A stretch of 64,000 bases of DNA. Origin: Ulvibacterium marinum. Its GTDB lineage: Bacteria > Bacteroidota > Bacteroidia > Flavobacteriales > Flavobacteriaceae. The notes under the pieces are model-generated. The model saw only the letters and a program-made list of their open reading frames with translations. It did no database searches and was not told the origin of the DNA. The translations under genes were made by a program, and so were the position numbers. The stretch lies in the NCBI RefSeq assembly GCF_003626755.1, contig NZ_RBCJ01000002.1, forward strand, positions 992,001 through 1,056,000, written 5' to 3'. This document shows, piece after piece, positions 52,156 through 60,518 of this stretch (the stretch's first letter is position 1; every line of letters begins with the position of its first letter).

Positions 52156-53700
52156 ATGAAATATAATGCCCGCCCCTTGAGCAAGAAACTTAAACTACTT
52201 CTTTTTTTAATAACAGCCTTTTCAGGCGTTTCCTGTAACAATGACGATGGCAGTGGAGGATTTGTACTCCCCAAGACCGCCAAGGCAGACCAGAGTTTGG
52301 TGGAAACTGATATTACGGTACAGAATTTTATGTGGAAGGCTATGAATTTTTGGTATTTCTGGCAGGCCGAAGTACCTAATTTGGCCGATGATGCCTTTGC
52401 CTTGGATGCCGAAGGTTCACAAATGTATACTGAGTTTTTGGCCTCCGAAGACAACCCGGCTGATTTTTTCGACCAGCAATTACTCTTTAATCAGGATCGA
52501 TTCAGTTTCTGGGCTGAAGATTATGAGACATTGACCAAATCCCTTGCAGGTGTATCACGAAGTAACGGCTTGGAGTTCGGCTTAATAAGTTTTTCGGATA
52601 ATGATGATATTTTTGGATATGTCCGCTATATAGTACCCAATTCCGATGCTGCTACCAAAGATATTAGTCGCGGAGAACTCTTTACCGGGGTAGATGGCCA
52701 GATATTGAACAATGACAATTATGTTGACTTATTATTTGGGGACAATGATACGTACACCCTCAATATGGCGGATATAGATGGTGAAGTGGTTACCCCAAAT
52801 GACAAGGAGGTTACCTTGACCAAACAGGAAAACCTTGCCGAAAATCCGGTTTTTCTAACCCGTTCTTTCGATATAAGCGGGGAAAAAATCGGATACCTCA
52901 TGTACAATGGTTTTACCAATGAATATGATGAAGACTTGAACAATGCCATCGGGGAATTAAGGTCCGCTGGAATTACCAATCTAGTACTCGATTTACGCTA
53001 TAATCCTGGGGGCTCCGTAAATACGGCTCGCTTGCTTTCCAGTATGATCTATGGCACAAACACCAGTGACCTATTCCTAAGGGCGAGGTATAATGATAGG
53101 CTACAACCCTTGTTCAATGCCGAAGATCTGGAACGCAATTTTACGGACAAGTCAAGTGATGGTTCGGCGCTAAACAGGCTAAATTTTACTAAGGTATATA
53201 TTTTGACCTCGGGAAGTACGGCATCTGCGAGTGAATTGGTCATCAACGGACTTGCACCCTACATTGATGTAGTTCAAATTGGCGAGACAACCCGGGGAAA
53301 GAATGAGTTTTCCGTGACCATGGTCGATGACCCGGATCATACGGGAGCACCCTACGTGTATACCCCTGAGCGTGAAAATAAAATAAATCCCAGTAACCGA
53401 TGGGCCATACAGCCTCTTATTGGTAGGAATGAGAATGCCGATGGTTTTTCGGACTATACCGCTGGACTGGTCCCAGATATAGCCTTGCAGGAAGACCTGG
53501 CCAATCTAGGGGTGCTTGGTGATTTAGACGAACCGCTGCTGGCAAGGGCCATTCAGGATATAACGGGGTCCACATCAAAACGAAGTTTTTCCGTGAAAAT
53601 GCCGGCAAATGTGATGACCAGTTCCAAAATGTTCACTCCCATTAAGGACAATATGTATGTGGATGATGTTCCAAAATTGGATTTGTCCCTTTTGGAGTAG
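52156..53700 (+). CDS. S41 family protease lipoprotein, copy 2
   Basis: The 514-residue protein has a lipobox around LITAFSGVSC (Cys26). The domain layout is the same as in the upstream copy: FMWKAMNFWYFWQAEVPNLAD, ISRGELFTGVDGQ, LDLRYNPGGSV, STASASELVINGL and GETTRGKNEFS. Copy 1 has LRYNGGGRV instead of the more usual NPGG, so copy 2 looks closer to the standard family. The ATG at 52156 begins the signal; it is 20 nt after the stop of copy 1. The two are cotranscribed. Confidence 0.88.
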   Translation: MKYNARPLSKKLKLLLFLITAFSGVSCNNDDGSGGFVLPKTAKADQSLVETDITVQNFMWKAMNFWYFWQAEVPNLADDAFALDAEGSQMYTEFLASEDNPADFFDQQLLFNQDRFSFWAEDYETLTKSLAGVSRSNGLEFGLISFSDNDDIFGYVRYIVPNSDAATKDISRGELFTGVDGQILNNDNYVDLLFGDNDTYTLNMADIDGEVVTPNDKEVTLTKQENLAENPVFLTRSFDISGEKIGYLMYNGFTNEYDEDLNNAIGELRSAGITNLVLDLRYNPGGSVNTARLLSSMIYGTNTSDLFLRARYNDRLQPLFNAEDLERNFTDKSSDGSALNRLNFTKVYILTSGSTASASELVINGLAPYIDVVQIGETTRGKNEFSVTMVDDPDHTGAPYVYTPERENKINPSNRWAIQPLIGRNENADGFSDYTAGLVPDIALQEDLANLGVLGDLDEPLLARAIQDITGSTSKRSFSVKMPANVMTSSKMFTPIKDNMYVDDVPKLDLSLLE

Positions 53701-53718
53701 TTTTGGGTTTGTAATAAC

Positions 53719-53751
53719 AAAAAACGGCTTGTTAAAAACAAGCCGTTTTTT
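53719..53751 (+). terminator. Bidirectional terminator between S41 and btuG-like genes
   Basis: The stem ACGGCTTGT/ACAAGCCGT (53724-53732 and 53738-53746) is flanked by A and T runs on both sides. It lies between two convergent units. Confidence 0.88.
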
Positions 53752-53802
53752 GTTTCGCAATTTTAACTCAGTACCCTATTCTTTTCCGGGATACTTCTAA
53801 AG

Positions 53803-55227
53803 TTAAAAATCAAAATCCCCGTTGAAATAGACCCCGGTAGGAATTATGGAAACCTCCTCAGAGGTCAATAACGAATTGTCTCCAAGGTCATAAACTTCCA
53901 ACGAGCCATTGCTCAAAAAGTTCTTGGCATCCACTCCGAACAATTTACCTTCGTTAATGCTCATGTCGTAAAAGTTCAAATCGGTAATATCCGCTGCAGT
54001 AGGAAGTGCCGTATCGGTTACGCCCATGGAAAAGATACTGCTGGACATGTAATAATACAGATTATCGTCGTTCTGGGATAAAAAACCAGGATGTTCCGTT
54101 TGGGCAAAAGTGAGGGTAGTTTCCACCGTGTTGGAAGTGGTATTTACCTTATCCAACTGTCCTGCGGTTTCATTACCGGTCCAAGCGGGATTTCCCCCCG
54201 AGAGCACCCAAAGTTCATCGTTTACCAATTGCATGGAGTTGGGCCGATCGGCTACGGTAATGGTTGTTGTTACCGCATTAGTAACTGCGTCTATTACGGA
54301 AACAATATTGTTTTGGCCAAAACCACCCTGATGAGCTACATACAATACATCATCTTTTGCCAATATCCTTTCCGGACCTTCAGCTACTGCAATCGTCGAT
54401 TCTACGGTGTTGTTGTCCAGGTTCAGCACCGCCACAAAATCGTCATCTGGGTTGGATCCGTCCCCCCAGTTGGTTACGTAACCCTTTCCGTTGGCAACTG
54501 CCATATAACGGGGATTCAAAAAGTCCGTCTCGCCTGGCCCTCCGATTGTACCCACCGATTCAAAGGTATAACGGTCGACAACCTCGATTTTTTGTGAATT
54601 GTTCACCACAATATAGGCCATATCACCGTTGAAGGTCATGCTTTGCGCCGTATCTCCCCAGGCGTCCACTTCATTGACCTCTTTGAAGATACCATTCTGA
54701 ACCAAGGATAAATCATCGTTAACAAATGATACCGAAGCATTTCCAGCTCCAAAATTCCCTTCATGCAGGACCAGAATCCCATTTTCAAAAGGGAAGGAAT
54801 CATTGTCCGTAAGTGTTAGGGTCAGAGAATTTGCAGAACCGATAAAATCCGTCCCTCCATCCACGGCCGTCAAGGTTATGATTATCGCCTCACTGGATTC
54901 CACCTCATCATCATCGTTAAGTGTCAATTCCAATGTCGTCGAAGTCTCCCCCGTGGCAAGTGTAAGCGTTCCGGGCAAGGCTCCAAAGTCCTCACCGGAA
55001 GTTGCACTACCGGTGACTTCATAAGTCAATACCACATCGGTGCCAAAGGCCTCGGTAGATGTAAAGGTAAGAGTAACGGGGCCTTCCGCTTCGGAAAACG
55101 TATCTCCGGAAACCGAAATTCCCACTCCAGGTGCAAAAGGTGTATCGTTGTCATCGTCACTACATGAGGTAAACAACAATCCGGCCATGGCCGTAATCAT
55201 AAAGAATCTGCTTTTTTTCATCATCAA
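53803..55227 (-). CDS. BtuG-like beta-propeller lipoprotein with N-terminal Calx-beta domain
   Basis: The 474-residue lipoprotein (LLFTSCSDDD, Cys22) has a Calx-beta domain (about 32-140; TSGEDFGALPGTLTLATGETSTTLEL). A YncE/DUF5074-type beta-propeller follows (about 148-474), with repeated blades such as NPRYMAVANGKGYVTNWGDG and GPERILAKDDVLYVAHQGG. It overlaps the btuB-like receptor by 4 nt and lies under the same cobalamin riboswitch. In Bacteroides, BtuG is a surface propeller lipoprotein that caps BtuB and binds vitamin B12 tightly. By context this is the equivalent, with an added Calx-beta domain that could act as a spacer. The propeller identity rests on repeat pattern, not an alignment. 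Confidence 0.82.
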   Translation of the reverse strand: MMMKKSRFFMITAMAGLLFTSCSDDDNDTPFAPGVGISVSGDTFSEAEGPVTLTFTSTEAFGTDVVLTYEVTGSATSGEDFGALPGTLTLATGETSTTLELTLNDDDEVESSEAIIITLTAVDGGTDFIGSANSLTLTLTDNDSFPFENGILVLHEGNFGAGNASVSFVNDDLSLVQNGIFKEVNEVDAWGDTAQSMTFNGDMAYIVVNNSQKIEVVDRYTFESVGTIGGPGETDFLNPRYMAVANGKGYVTNWGDGSNPDDDFVAVLNLDNNTVESTIAVAEGPERILAKDDVLYVAHQGGFGQNNIVSVIDAVTNAVTTTITVADRPNSMQLVNDELWVLSGGNPAWTGNETAGQLDKVNTTSNTVETTLTFAQTEHPGFLSQNDDNLYYYMSSSIFSMGVTDTALPTAADITDLNFYDMSINEGKLFGVDAKNFLSNGSLEVYDLGDNSLLTSEEVSIIPTGVYFNGDFDF

Positions 55228-57056
55228 AAGTTTACTATTAATTGGGTTTGAATATTTCTATTGGGCATCGGTCGTAAGGCGATGTTTTCGTAATAGGTAT
55301 TGAAAAGATTGTTTACGGTACATCCTACGCTATATTGTAGTTTTCCCTTGGTATTGGGAGAATAGGTAATTCCTGCATTGGCGACTTGATAACTCTCCAA
55401 CGAGCCCCCAATGATGGATACCTCGCCGGTATACAAATGCTGGTAGAAAACGGCAAAATGGGAAATACGATAGGCAAGTGAAGCATTGCCCCGGTGAAAA
55501 GGGACATAAATCAATTGCTCGTTGGTTTCCCGATCTTCGGAAACGGTGTACGAATAGTTGGCCTTAAAATCAATTTGCTGTTTTTTGTGGATGGGATACG
55601 TTACACCCAGTTCACCTTCCAAACCATAAATCTGCACTTGATCCACATTGGTAGGAGACCATAGTCCTTGAGTATTGGGAAGCCAACGAATCATATCCTC
55701 GGTACGGATATAATAGCTGTTGAGATTAAATGAAAATCCGCCAAATTGCAAGCGATGTCCCAAGTCAATTTGATAGGAACGTTCCGGAACAAGGTCCAAA
55801 TTACCCCCAGGCTGCCAGTATAAGTCATTAAAAGTAGGCATCCTGAAGTTTCTGGATGCGTTAATTTGTAGACCATAACGGTCGCTAAACTTATAGATAC
55901 CATCCAGGGAGAAAACCATGGGATTGGAAAAATCCGAAGAAAAATCCTGTCGTAGGCTAAGATTATAGGTCATTTTTTTTGATACGGCATGCTTTAATAC
56001 AGCGGTGACCGAAGCATCATTACGTTCGGGATTGTCGAAACTACTACCCTTACCCTTGAAATGGTTATATTCCAAAAAAGAGTTTAATCGGAATACTTTT
56101 GAAAGTTCTACGTCCAAAGAATAACGGGCCAACAAAGTAGTAACCCTCCCGTCGGAAAAAATGTCGGAATCCCTATTCTCAAAAAACTTGAACTCCTCAT
56201 GCAAATGGGCCAGTTTTACTTTTGAAGTCGCCTTTTCCCCTAAACGCCCCCACTCTACCTGGGTACGGTAATGATTATCCTTGTATCGACTTCTGCCAGG
56301 AGCGACCAGAGTACCGGAAAGATTGCGATCCCCAAGAAAGCTTTGGTGATACAAGCGTAAAACTTGTTTATCGGAAAGAATGTAACCTGAGTTAAAGTTT
56401 AGGTTGATATTCTCAAATTCCCCATTGCGATTGCGGTCATCGCTCTCCAAATACCTATAATTGTTATTTGATCCTGCATAATTGACACCAAAATTTGTGG
56501 ACCATTTACCGGTTCCAAAACTCTGGTTGTAGTTGGCATTCCGAGTATCAAAACTCCCGTAGCCCATAAACACCTGCTGGTCAAAATGCTTTTCAAAACG
56601 CAGGTCATTATTCAAATGTACACTGCCACCGATAGCGCCGGTACCAAACTGGACACTGCCTCCACCGCTGCGGATACCCACGGAGCTATAGTTGAACGGA
56701 TTTATGGTATTGAAATCCACTTGACCGTTCATTTGGGAGTTGATGTTTATCCCGTTCCAGATAACAGCGGTATGTGAGGCATTGGTGCCCCTAAACGCCG
56801 GGGAAGATACCATGCCCAATCCGTTTTCCTTAAAATAAATATTGGAATTGAAGGCCAGCAGCGAGGTTAGAAAAGTACCGTTCCGTTGTATGGTACTATC
56901 CTTTAGCTCAGTCACCTTATGTCCTTCGGCATAACGTCTTATGCGAGTATCGGATACGACCACTTCCTCCAGTTCCCAAATAGGTGTTTCCTGGGCGGAA
57001 AGTTGTCCCGAATAGGACAATGCGAATAATAATAGTATGAATACCTGCTTTTTCAA
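55224..57056 (-). CDS. BtuB-like TonB-dependent cobalamin receptor
   Basis: The 610-residue outer-membrane receptor has a signal peptide (1-20), a TonB-box-like EEVVVSDTRI, a plug domain (about 40-150; SSPAFRGTNASHTAVIWNGININSQ) and a 22-strand-type barrel ending in NIQTQLIVNF. It has no carboxypeptidase-like domain, unlike the receptor at 11 kb. Transcription passes through a cobalamin riboswitch directly upstream, which is the best evidence for its ligand (cobalamin or another corrinoid). It is cotranscribed with the BtuG-like lipoprotein. Confidence 0.9.
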   Translation of the reverse strand: MKKQVFILLLFALSYSGQLSAQETPIWELEEVVVSDTRIRRYAEGHKVTELKDSTIQRNGTFLTSLLAFNSNIYFKENGLGMVSSPAFRGTNASHTAVIWNGININSQMNGQVDFNTINPFNYSSVGIRSGGGSVQFGTGAIGGSVHLNNDLRFEKHFDQQVFMGYGSFDTRNANYNQSFGTGKWSTNFGVNYAGSNNNYRYLESDDRNRNGEFENINLNFNSGYILSDKQVLRLYHQSFLGDRNLSGTLVAPGRSRYKDNHYRTQVEWGRLGEKATSKVKLAHLHEEFKFFENRDSDIFSDGRVTTLLARYSLDVELSKVFRLNSFLEYNHFKGKGSSFDNPERNDASVTAVLKHAVSKKMTYNLSLRQDFSSDFSNPMVFSLDGIYKFSDRYGLQINASRNFRMPTFNDLYWQPGGNLDLVPERSYQIDLGHRLQFGGFSFNLNSYYIRTEDMIRWLPNTQGLWSPTNVDQVQIYGLEGELGVTYPIHKKQQIDFKANYSYTVSEDRETNEQLIYVPFHRGNASLAYRISHFAVFYQHLYTGEVSIIGGSLESYQVANAGITYSPNTKGKLQYSVGCTVNNLFNTYYENIALRPMPNRNIQTQLIVNF

Positions 57057-57100
57057 CTTTTAAACCTTTATCCCGAAAGTTTAATACGACTTGTTTGAAT

Positions 57101-57299
57101 TTGGCAGGTCTCCTGACTTGCTTCAAGTTGTTTGGCCTTCCCATTTACACTGATTTTTTTCAATGCGAACAGTGGCTTTGAAGAAACAACATCCTCTTTT
57201 CAGAGGTGCCGGAATATATCCGGCAGAAGCTTACAGTTGCGGGAACAGTTCCAGATTTTCACTGGATTCCCTTTTAATCCTATGGTCTTAAAAACCATA
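57101..57299 (-). promoter_or_regulatory. Cobalamin riboswitch upstream of btuB-like gene
   Basis: The minus strand has the aptamer landmarks in order. The 5' stem segment is GGGAATCCAGTGAAAATC (about 57273-57256), with CCCGCAACTGT after it. The B12 box GCCACTG lies at 57176-57170 and GGGAAGGCC at 57142-57134. The 3' end AGTCAGGAGACCTGCC is at 57118-57103. It starts about 45 nt before the btuB ATG, so adenosylcobalamin binding probably closes the ribosome site or stops transcription. A TACTTTCG -7-like box lies at 57324-57317. Confidence 0.95.
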
Positions 57300-57396
57300 A
57301 GAACCAAAATTCAGGACGAAAGTAAACATTTTGTTTAATCTTTAAGGCAAAAAATTAAATAATACTACTTTTGAGGTAAACAAAAAATGATTCCTT

Positions 57397-58542
57397 TTGA
57401 GAAATATAACCCTTGGTGTATTCTTAATTTTTGCATTCGCCTGTAAACCAGGAAAGAAAGAAACAAACCAACAAACCCCTCCTTCGGAACAAACTGCAAT
57501 ATCCCATGCCAAAGGTTTTTCAATCGAGAAAAACCCTTCGGGAATTACAACCATACATATCACCTCGCCTTGGCCCAGTGCAGAAACAGCATATACCTAT
57601 GCCTTGATTCCTAAGGAAATATTGGCACACACCACCTTGAACAGGGACGAATATGATGCCATAGTCACCGTACCGGTAGAACGTATCATAGTAACATCCA
57701 CTACACATATTCCGGCATTGGAAGCCTTGGGTGCTACGGATAAATTGGTAGGGTTTCCAAACACCGACTACATATCCTCTAAAAATACGAGAGAGCGAAT
57801 CGATAAGGGCCTTGTTGAAGAACTCGGAAACAATGAGGACATTAATACGGAAATGGCCATTGCCTTGGATCCAGATGTTATAGTAGGGTTTGGCATCAGT
57901 AATCAAAATAGGGCCTATGAAACGCTACAAAGGTCAAATATTCCTGTAGTATACAATGGGGATTGGACCGAAGAAACACCTTTGGGAAAAGCGGAATGGA
58001 TCAAGTTCTTCGCTCCTTTTTTTCAAAAGGAAGCCAAGGCCGATAGCCTATTTAGGGCCATTGAAAAATCCTATACTAGGACCAAGACCTTGGCTAAAGC
58101 GGCCAAGGACAGACCTACGGTAGTAACGGGAGGCCTCTACAAGGATGTTTGGTACGTAGCCGGCGGGAATAGTTGGATGGCCCAATTTTTGAAAGATGCC
58201 CGGACCAACTATCTTTGGTCGGATACCAAGGAGACCGGAAGCCTTTCCTTAAGTATTGAGAGTGTGGTGGAAAAGGCTGATAATGCAGACTTCTGGCTGA
58301 ACCCTTCAATGATAACATCCTATGAAGAACTGAAACAAGCCAACCGACATTACGAGCAATTTGATGCCTATAAAAACCGAAATATCTATTCCAATACGAT
58401 TACCAAGGGAGATACCGGAGGACTCATATATTATGAATTGGCCCCTCAGCGACCCGATTTGGTTTTAAAGGACCTTATCCATATTTTTCATACGGAACTC
58501 TTACCCGATCACGAACTTTTCTTTTTTAAGCCCTTAGAGTAA
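57397..58542 (+). CDS. BtuF-like ABC substrate-binding lipoprotein
   Basis: The 381-residue binding lipoprotein (LIFAFACKPG, Cys16) has the two-lobe fold of BtuF/FhuD type proteins; VERIIVTSTTHIPALEALGATDKLVGF and VEELGNNEDINTEMAIALDPDVIVGFG are typical. It should collect cobalamin in the periplasm and hand it to BtuCD. The start is TTG at 57397; an ATG at 57387 is in another frame. It is first in the plus-strand btuFCD operon and diverges from btuB across the riboswitch. It has no riboswitch of its own. Confidence 0.85.
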   Translation: MRNITLGVFLIFAFACKPGKKETNQQTPPSEQTAISHAKGFSIEKNPSGITTIHITSPWPSAETAYTYALIPKEILAHTTLNRDEYDAIVTVPVERIIVTSTTHIPALEALGATDKLVGFPNTDYISSKNTRERIDKGLVEELGNNEDINTEMAIALDPDVIVGFGISNQNRAYETLQRSNIPVVYNGDWTEETPLGKAEWIKFFAPFFQKEAKADSLFRAIEKSYTRTKTLAKAAKDRPTVVTGGLYKDVWYVAGGNSWMAQFLKDARTNYLWSDTKETGSLSLSIESVVEKADNADFWLNPSMITSYEELKQANRHYEQFDAYKNRNIYSNTITKGDTGGLIYYELAPQRPDLVLKDLIHIFHTELLPDHELFFFKPLE

Positions 58543-59574
58543 TTGAAACGGAACAATTCATATTACATTTCATTCTTGATATTGACTCTGGCTTTGATGC
58601 TATGTTTTGGGCTTAATATCAGTTTGGGTTCCGTATCCATTCCGTTTTCGGCGACTGTAAAATCGCTTCTAGGTTATCCGGTTCAAAATGATTCATGGAA
58701 CTATATCATCTGGAATTATAGGGTACCTAAAGCTTTTACCGCACTTTTGGTCGGTAGTGGACTTTCCTTAAGCGGATTATTGATGCAGACACTTTTCAGG
58801 AATCCTCTGGCCGGTCCTTTTGTCCTGGGAATTAGTTCAGGTGCAAGCTTGGGAGCGGCCCTGTTGATTATGGGCATTTCGCTTTTCCCGGGATTGATGG
58901 CCTTTGGATTTGTAAACGATGTCTCCTTGGCCATTGCTGCCAGTTTAGGAAGTTTCTTGGTGTTGCTTATTGTCATGGTCGTCGCACTACGTGTTAAAGA
59001 TACTTTGGCCTTATTGATTATAGGTCTCATGTTCGGCAGCATTACAGCCGCCATTGTAAGCGTACTGTCCTATTTTTCCGATGCGGAAAAGCTACAGCAA
59101 TATATCTATTGGTCTTTTGGAAGCGTTGGAAATTTATCGTGGGCCCAGTTACTACTTTTATTTGGAATACTATTGATAGGAATCATTTTGAGCATAGCAT
59201 CCATCAAGTCCTTGAATGCCTTATTATTAGGTGAAAAATATGCCCAAAGCCTCGGAATCAATATGAAGAAATACCGATATAGTATCATTGTAGCAGCGGG
59301 ATTATTGGCCGGAGGGGTAACCGCTTTTGCCGGGCCCATTGCCTTTATAGGTCTGGCCGTTCCTCATTTAACCAGACAAATCTTTAATACTACGGATCAC
59401 AAGGTTCTCCTTCCCGCAGTTCTGGTATATGGAGGTATCCTGATGTTGTTATGCGATACCGTGGCCCAAGTGCCAAACTCTGCCAGTGTCCTGCCCATTA
59501 ATGCTATCACCAGTATTTTGGGAGCACCAGTGGTAATTTGGTTGTTGGTACGAAAACGAAAAATGATTTTTTGA
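58543..59574 (+). CDS. BtuC-like ABC transporter permease (FecCD family)
   Basis: The 343-residue permease has about ten transmembrane helices. Family features are FSATVKSLLG, NYRVPKAFTALLVGSGLSLSGLLMQTLFRNPLAGPFVLG, and the cytoplasmic coupling region LNALLLGEKYAQSLGINMKK. It ends AITSILGAPVVIWLLVRKRK. The start is TTG (58543), directly after the btuF stop codon. It forms the membrane channel of the cobalamin importer. Confidence 0.92.
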   Translation: MKRNNSYYISFLILTLALMLCFGLNISLGSVSIPFSATVKSLLGYPVQNDSWNYIIWNYRVPKAFTALLVGSGLSLSGLLMQTLFRNPLAGPFVLGISSGASLGAALLIMGISLFPGLMAFGFVNDVSLAIAASLGSFLVLLIVMVVALRVKDTLALLIIGLMFGSITAAIVSVLSYFSDAEKLQQYIYWSFGSVGNLSWAQLLLLFGILLIGIILSIASIKSLNALLLGEKYAQSLGINMKKYRYSIIVAAGLLAGGVTAFAGPIAFIGLAVPHLTRQIFNTTDHKVLLPAVLVYGGILMLLCDTVAQVPNSASVLPINAITSILGAPVVIWLLVRKRKMIF

Positions 59575-59655
59575 GAGCAAAGTCTGAAATGATGTCTTAG
59601 TGAAAATATAAGCGTATGGACCTCCAACTTTTTACCTTTACAAAACAAATCCTAG

Positions 59656-60453
59656 ATTATTAAATCCACAGTACAACATAGCGCCCTGGAAATCGAAAAC
59701 CTATCTATTGGTTATCCGAACAAAAAAAAGGATATCCTTATTGCTAGGAACATAAATTTTAGTTTACAACCTGGGGAGTTATGTGCCATCATCGGTGTCA
59801 ATGGCATTGGAAAATCTACCCTGCTAAGGACTATAGGGAAAGTACAGCCCAAATTATCCGGTGAAATCTTGATGAAAGGAAAATCTCTGAATGCCTACAA
59901 AACCTTGGAATTGGCAGCTATGGTGAGTATAGTGCTTACAGAGCCTATTGCCTCAAAAAATGTATCGGTTTTGGAGTTGGTGGCTTTGGGAAGGCAACCC
60001 TATACCAATTGGATCGGTACATTGACCCAAAAAGACAAATCCAAGATTTTGGAAGCCTTAAATGTGTTGGAACTGATCGAACTTCAACATAAAAAATGCT
60101 ATGAACTTAGCGATGGCCAGTTACAAAGGGCATTGATCGCCCGGGCCTTGGCCCAGGAAACTACTTTGATGCTATTGGACGAGCCCACCTCACATTTGGA
60201 TCTCTATCATAAGGTGCAGATTTTAAAACTGTTAAAATCCATTGCCCATAAGACCCAGACCACTGTTTTGTTCACGAGCCATGAGATTGAAATGGCCATC
60301 CAGTTGTGCGATAAAATACTTATTCTGGGAAAGGGCGAAAACCATTTCGGAGATCCCTGCGAACTTATAGAGCAAAAGGCATTCGAGAAATTATTCCCTA
60401 CGGATACGGTAACTTTTGACGCACGGTCTGGTTCGTTTCGTATAGAAAAGTAG
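59656..60453 (+). CDS. BtuD-like ABC ATPase with non-canonical start
   Basis: The protein of about 255-265 residues has family N-terminus LEIENLSIGY, Walker A GVNGIGKST, signature LSDGQLQRALIA, Walker B LMLLDEPTSHLD and switch His in LFTSHEIE. An in-frame TAG lies at 59653-59655. Between it and Walker A there is no ATG, GTG or TTG in this frame; only ATT (59656, 59659) or CTG (59686) are available. The first ATG, at 59869, would remove Walker A. A 15-codon reading frame from the ATG at 59616 ends at 59663 and overlaps the possible ATT starts. It could be coupled, or a sequencing error could hide the true start. Homology of the ATPase itself is secure; the exact start is not. Confidence 0.8.
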   Translation: MIKSTVQHSALEIENLSIGYPNKKKDILIARNINFSLQPGELCAIIGVNGIGKSTLLRTIGKVQPKLSGEILMKGKSLNAYKTLELAAMVSIVLTEPIASKNVSVLELVALGRQPYTNWIGTLTQKDKSKILEALNVLELIELQHKKCYELSDGQLQRALIARALAQETTLMLLDEPTSHLDLYHKVQILKLLKSIAHKTQTTVLFTSHEIEMAIQLCDKILILGKGENHFGDPCELIEQKAFEKLFPTDTVTFDARSGSFRIEK

Positions 60454-60518
60454 GTTTCTCAATGTTCAGATTTTAAAGCTCAAACCTGTATCTTTACTTT
60501 TAAGAATTAGCGACAAGA

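Noticed and set aside
59616-59663. A 15-codon frame from ATG before the BtuD-like gene as a separate small gene
   Set aside because: It is too short to support as a gene and not recognised. Kept only as a possible coupling element or sign of a sequence error.
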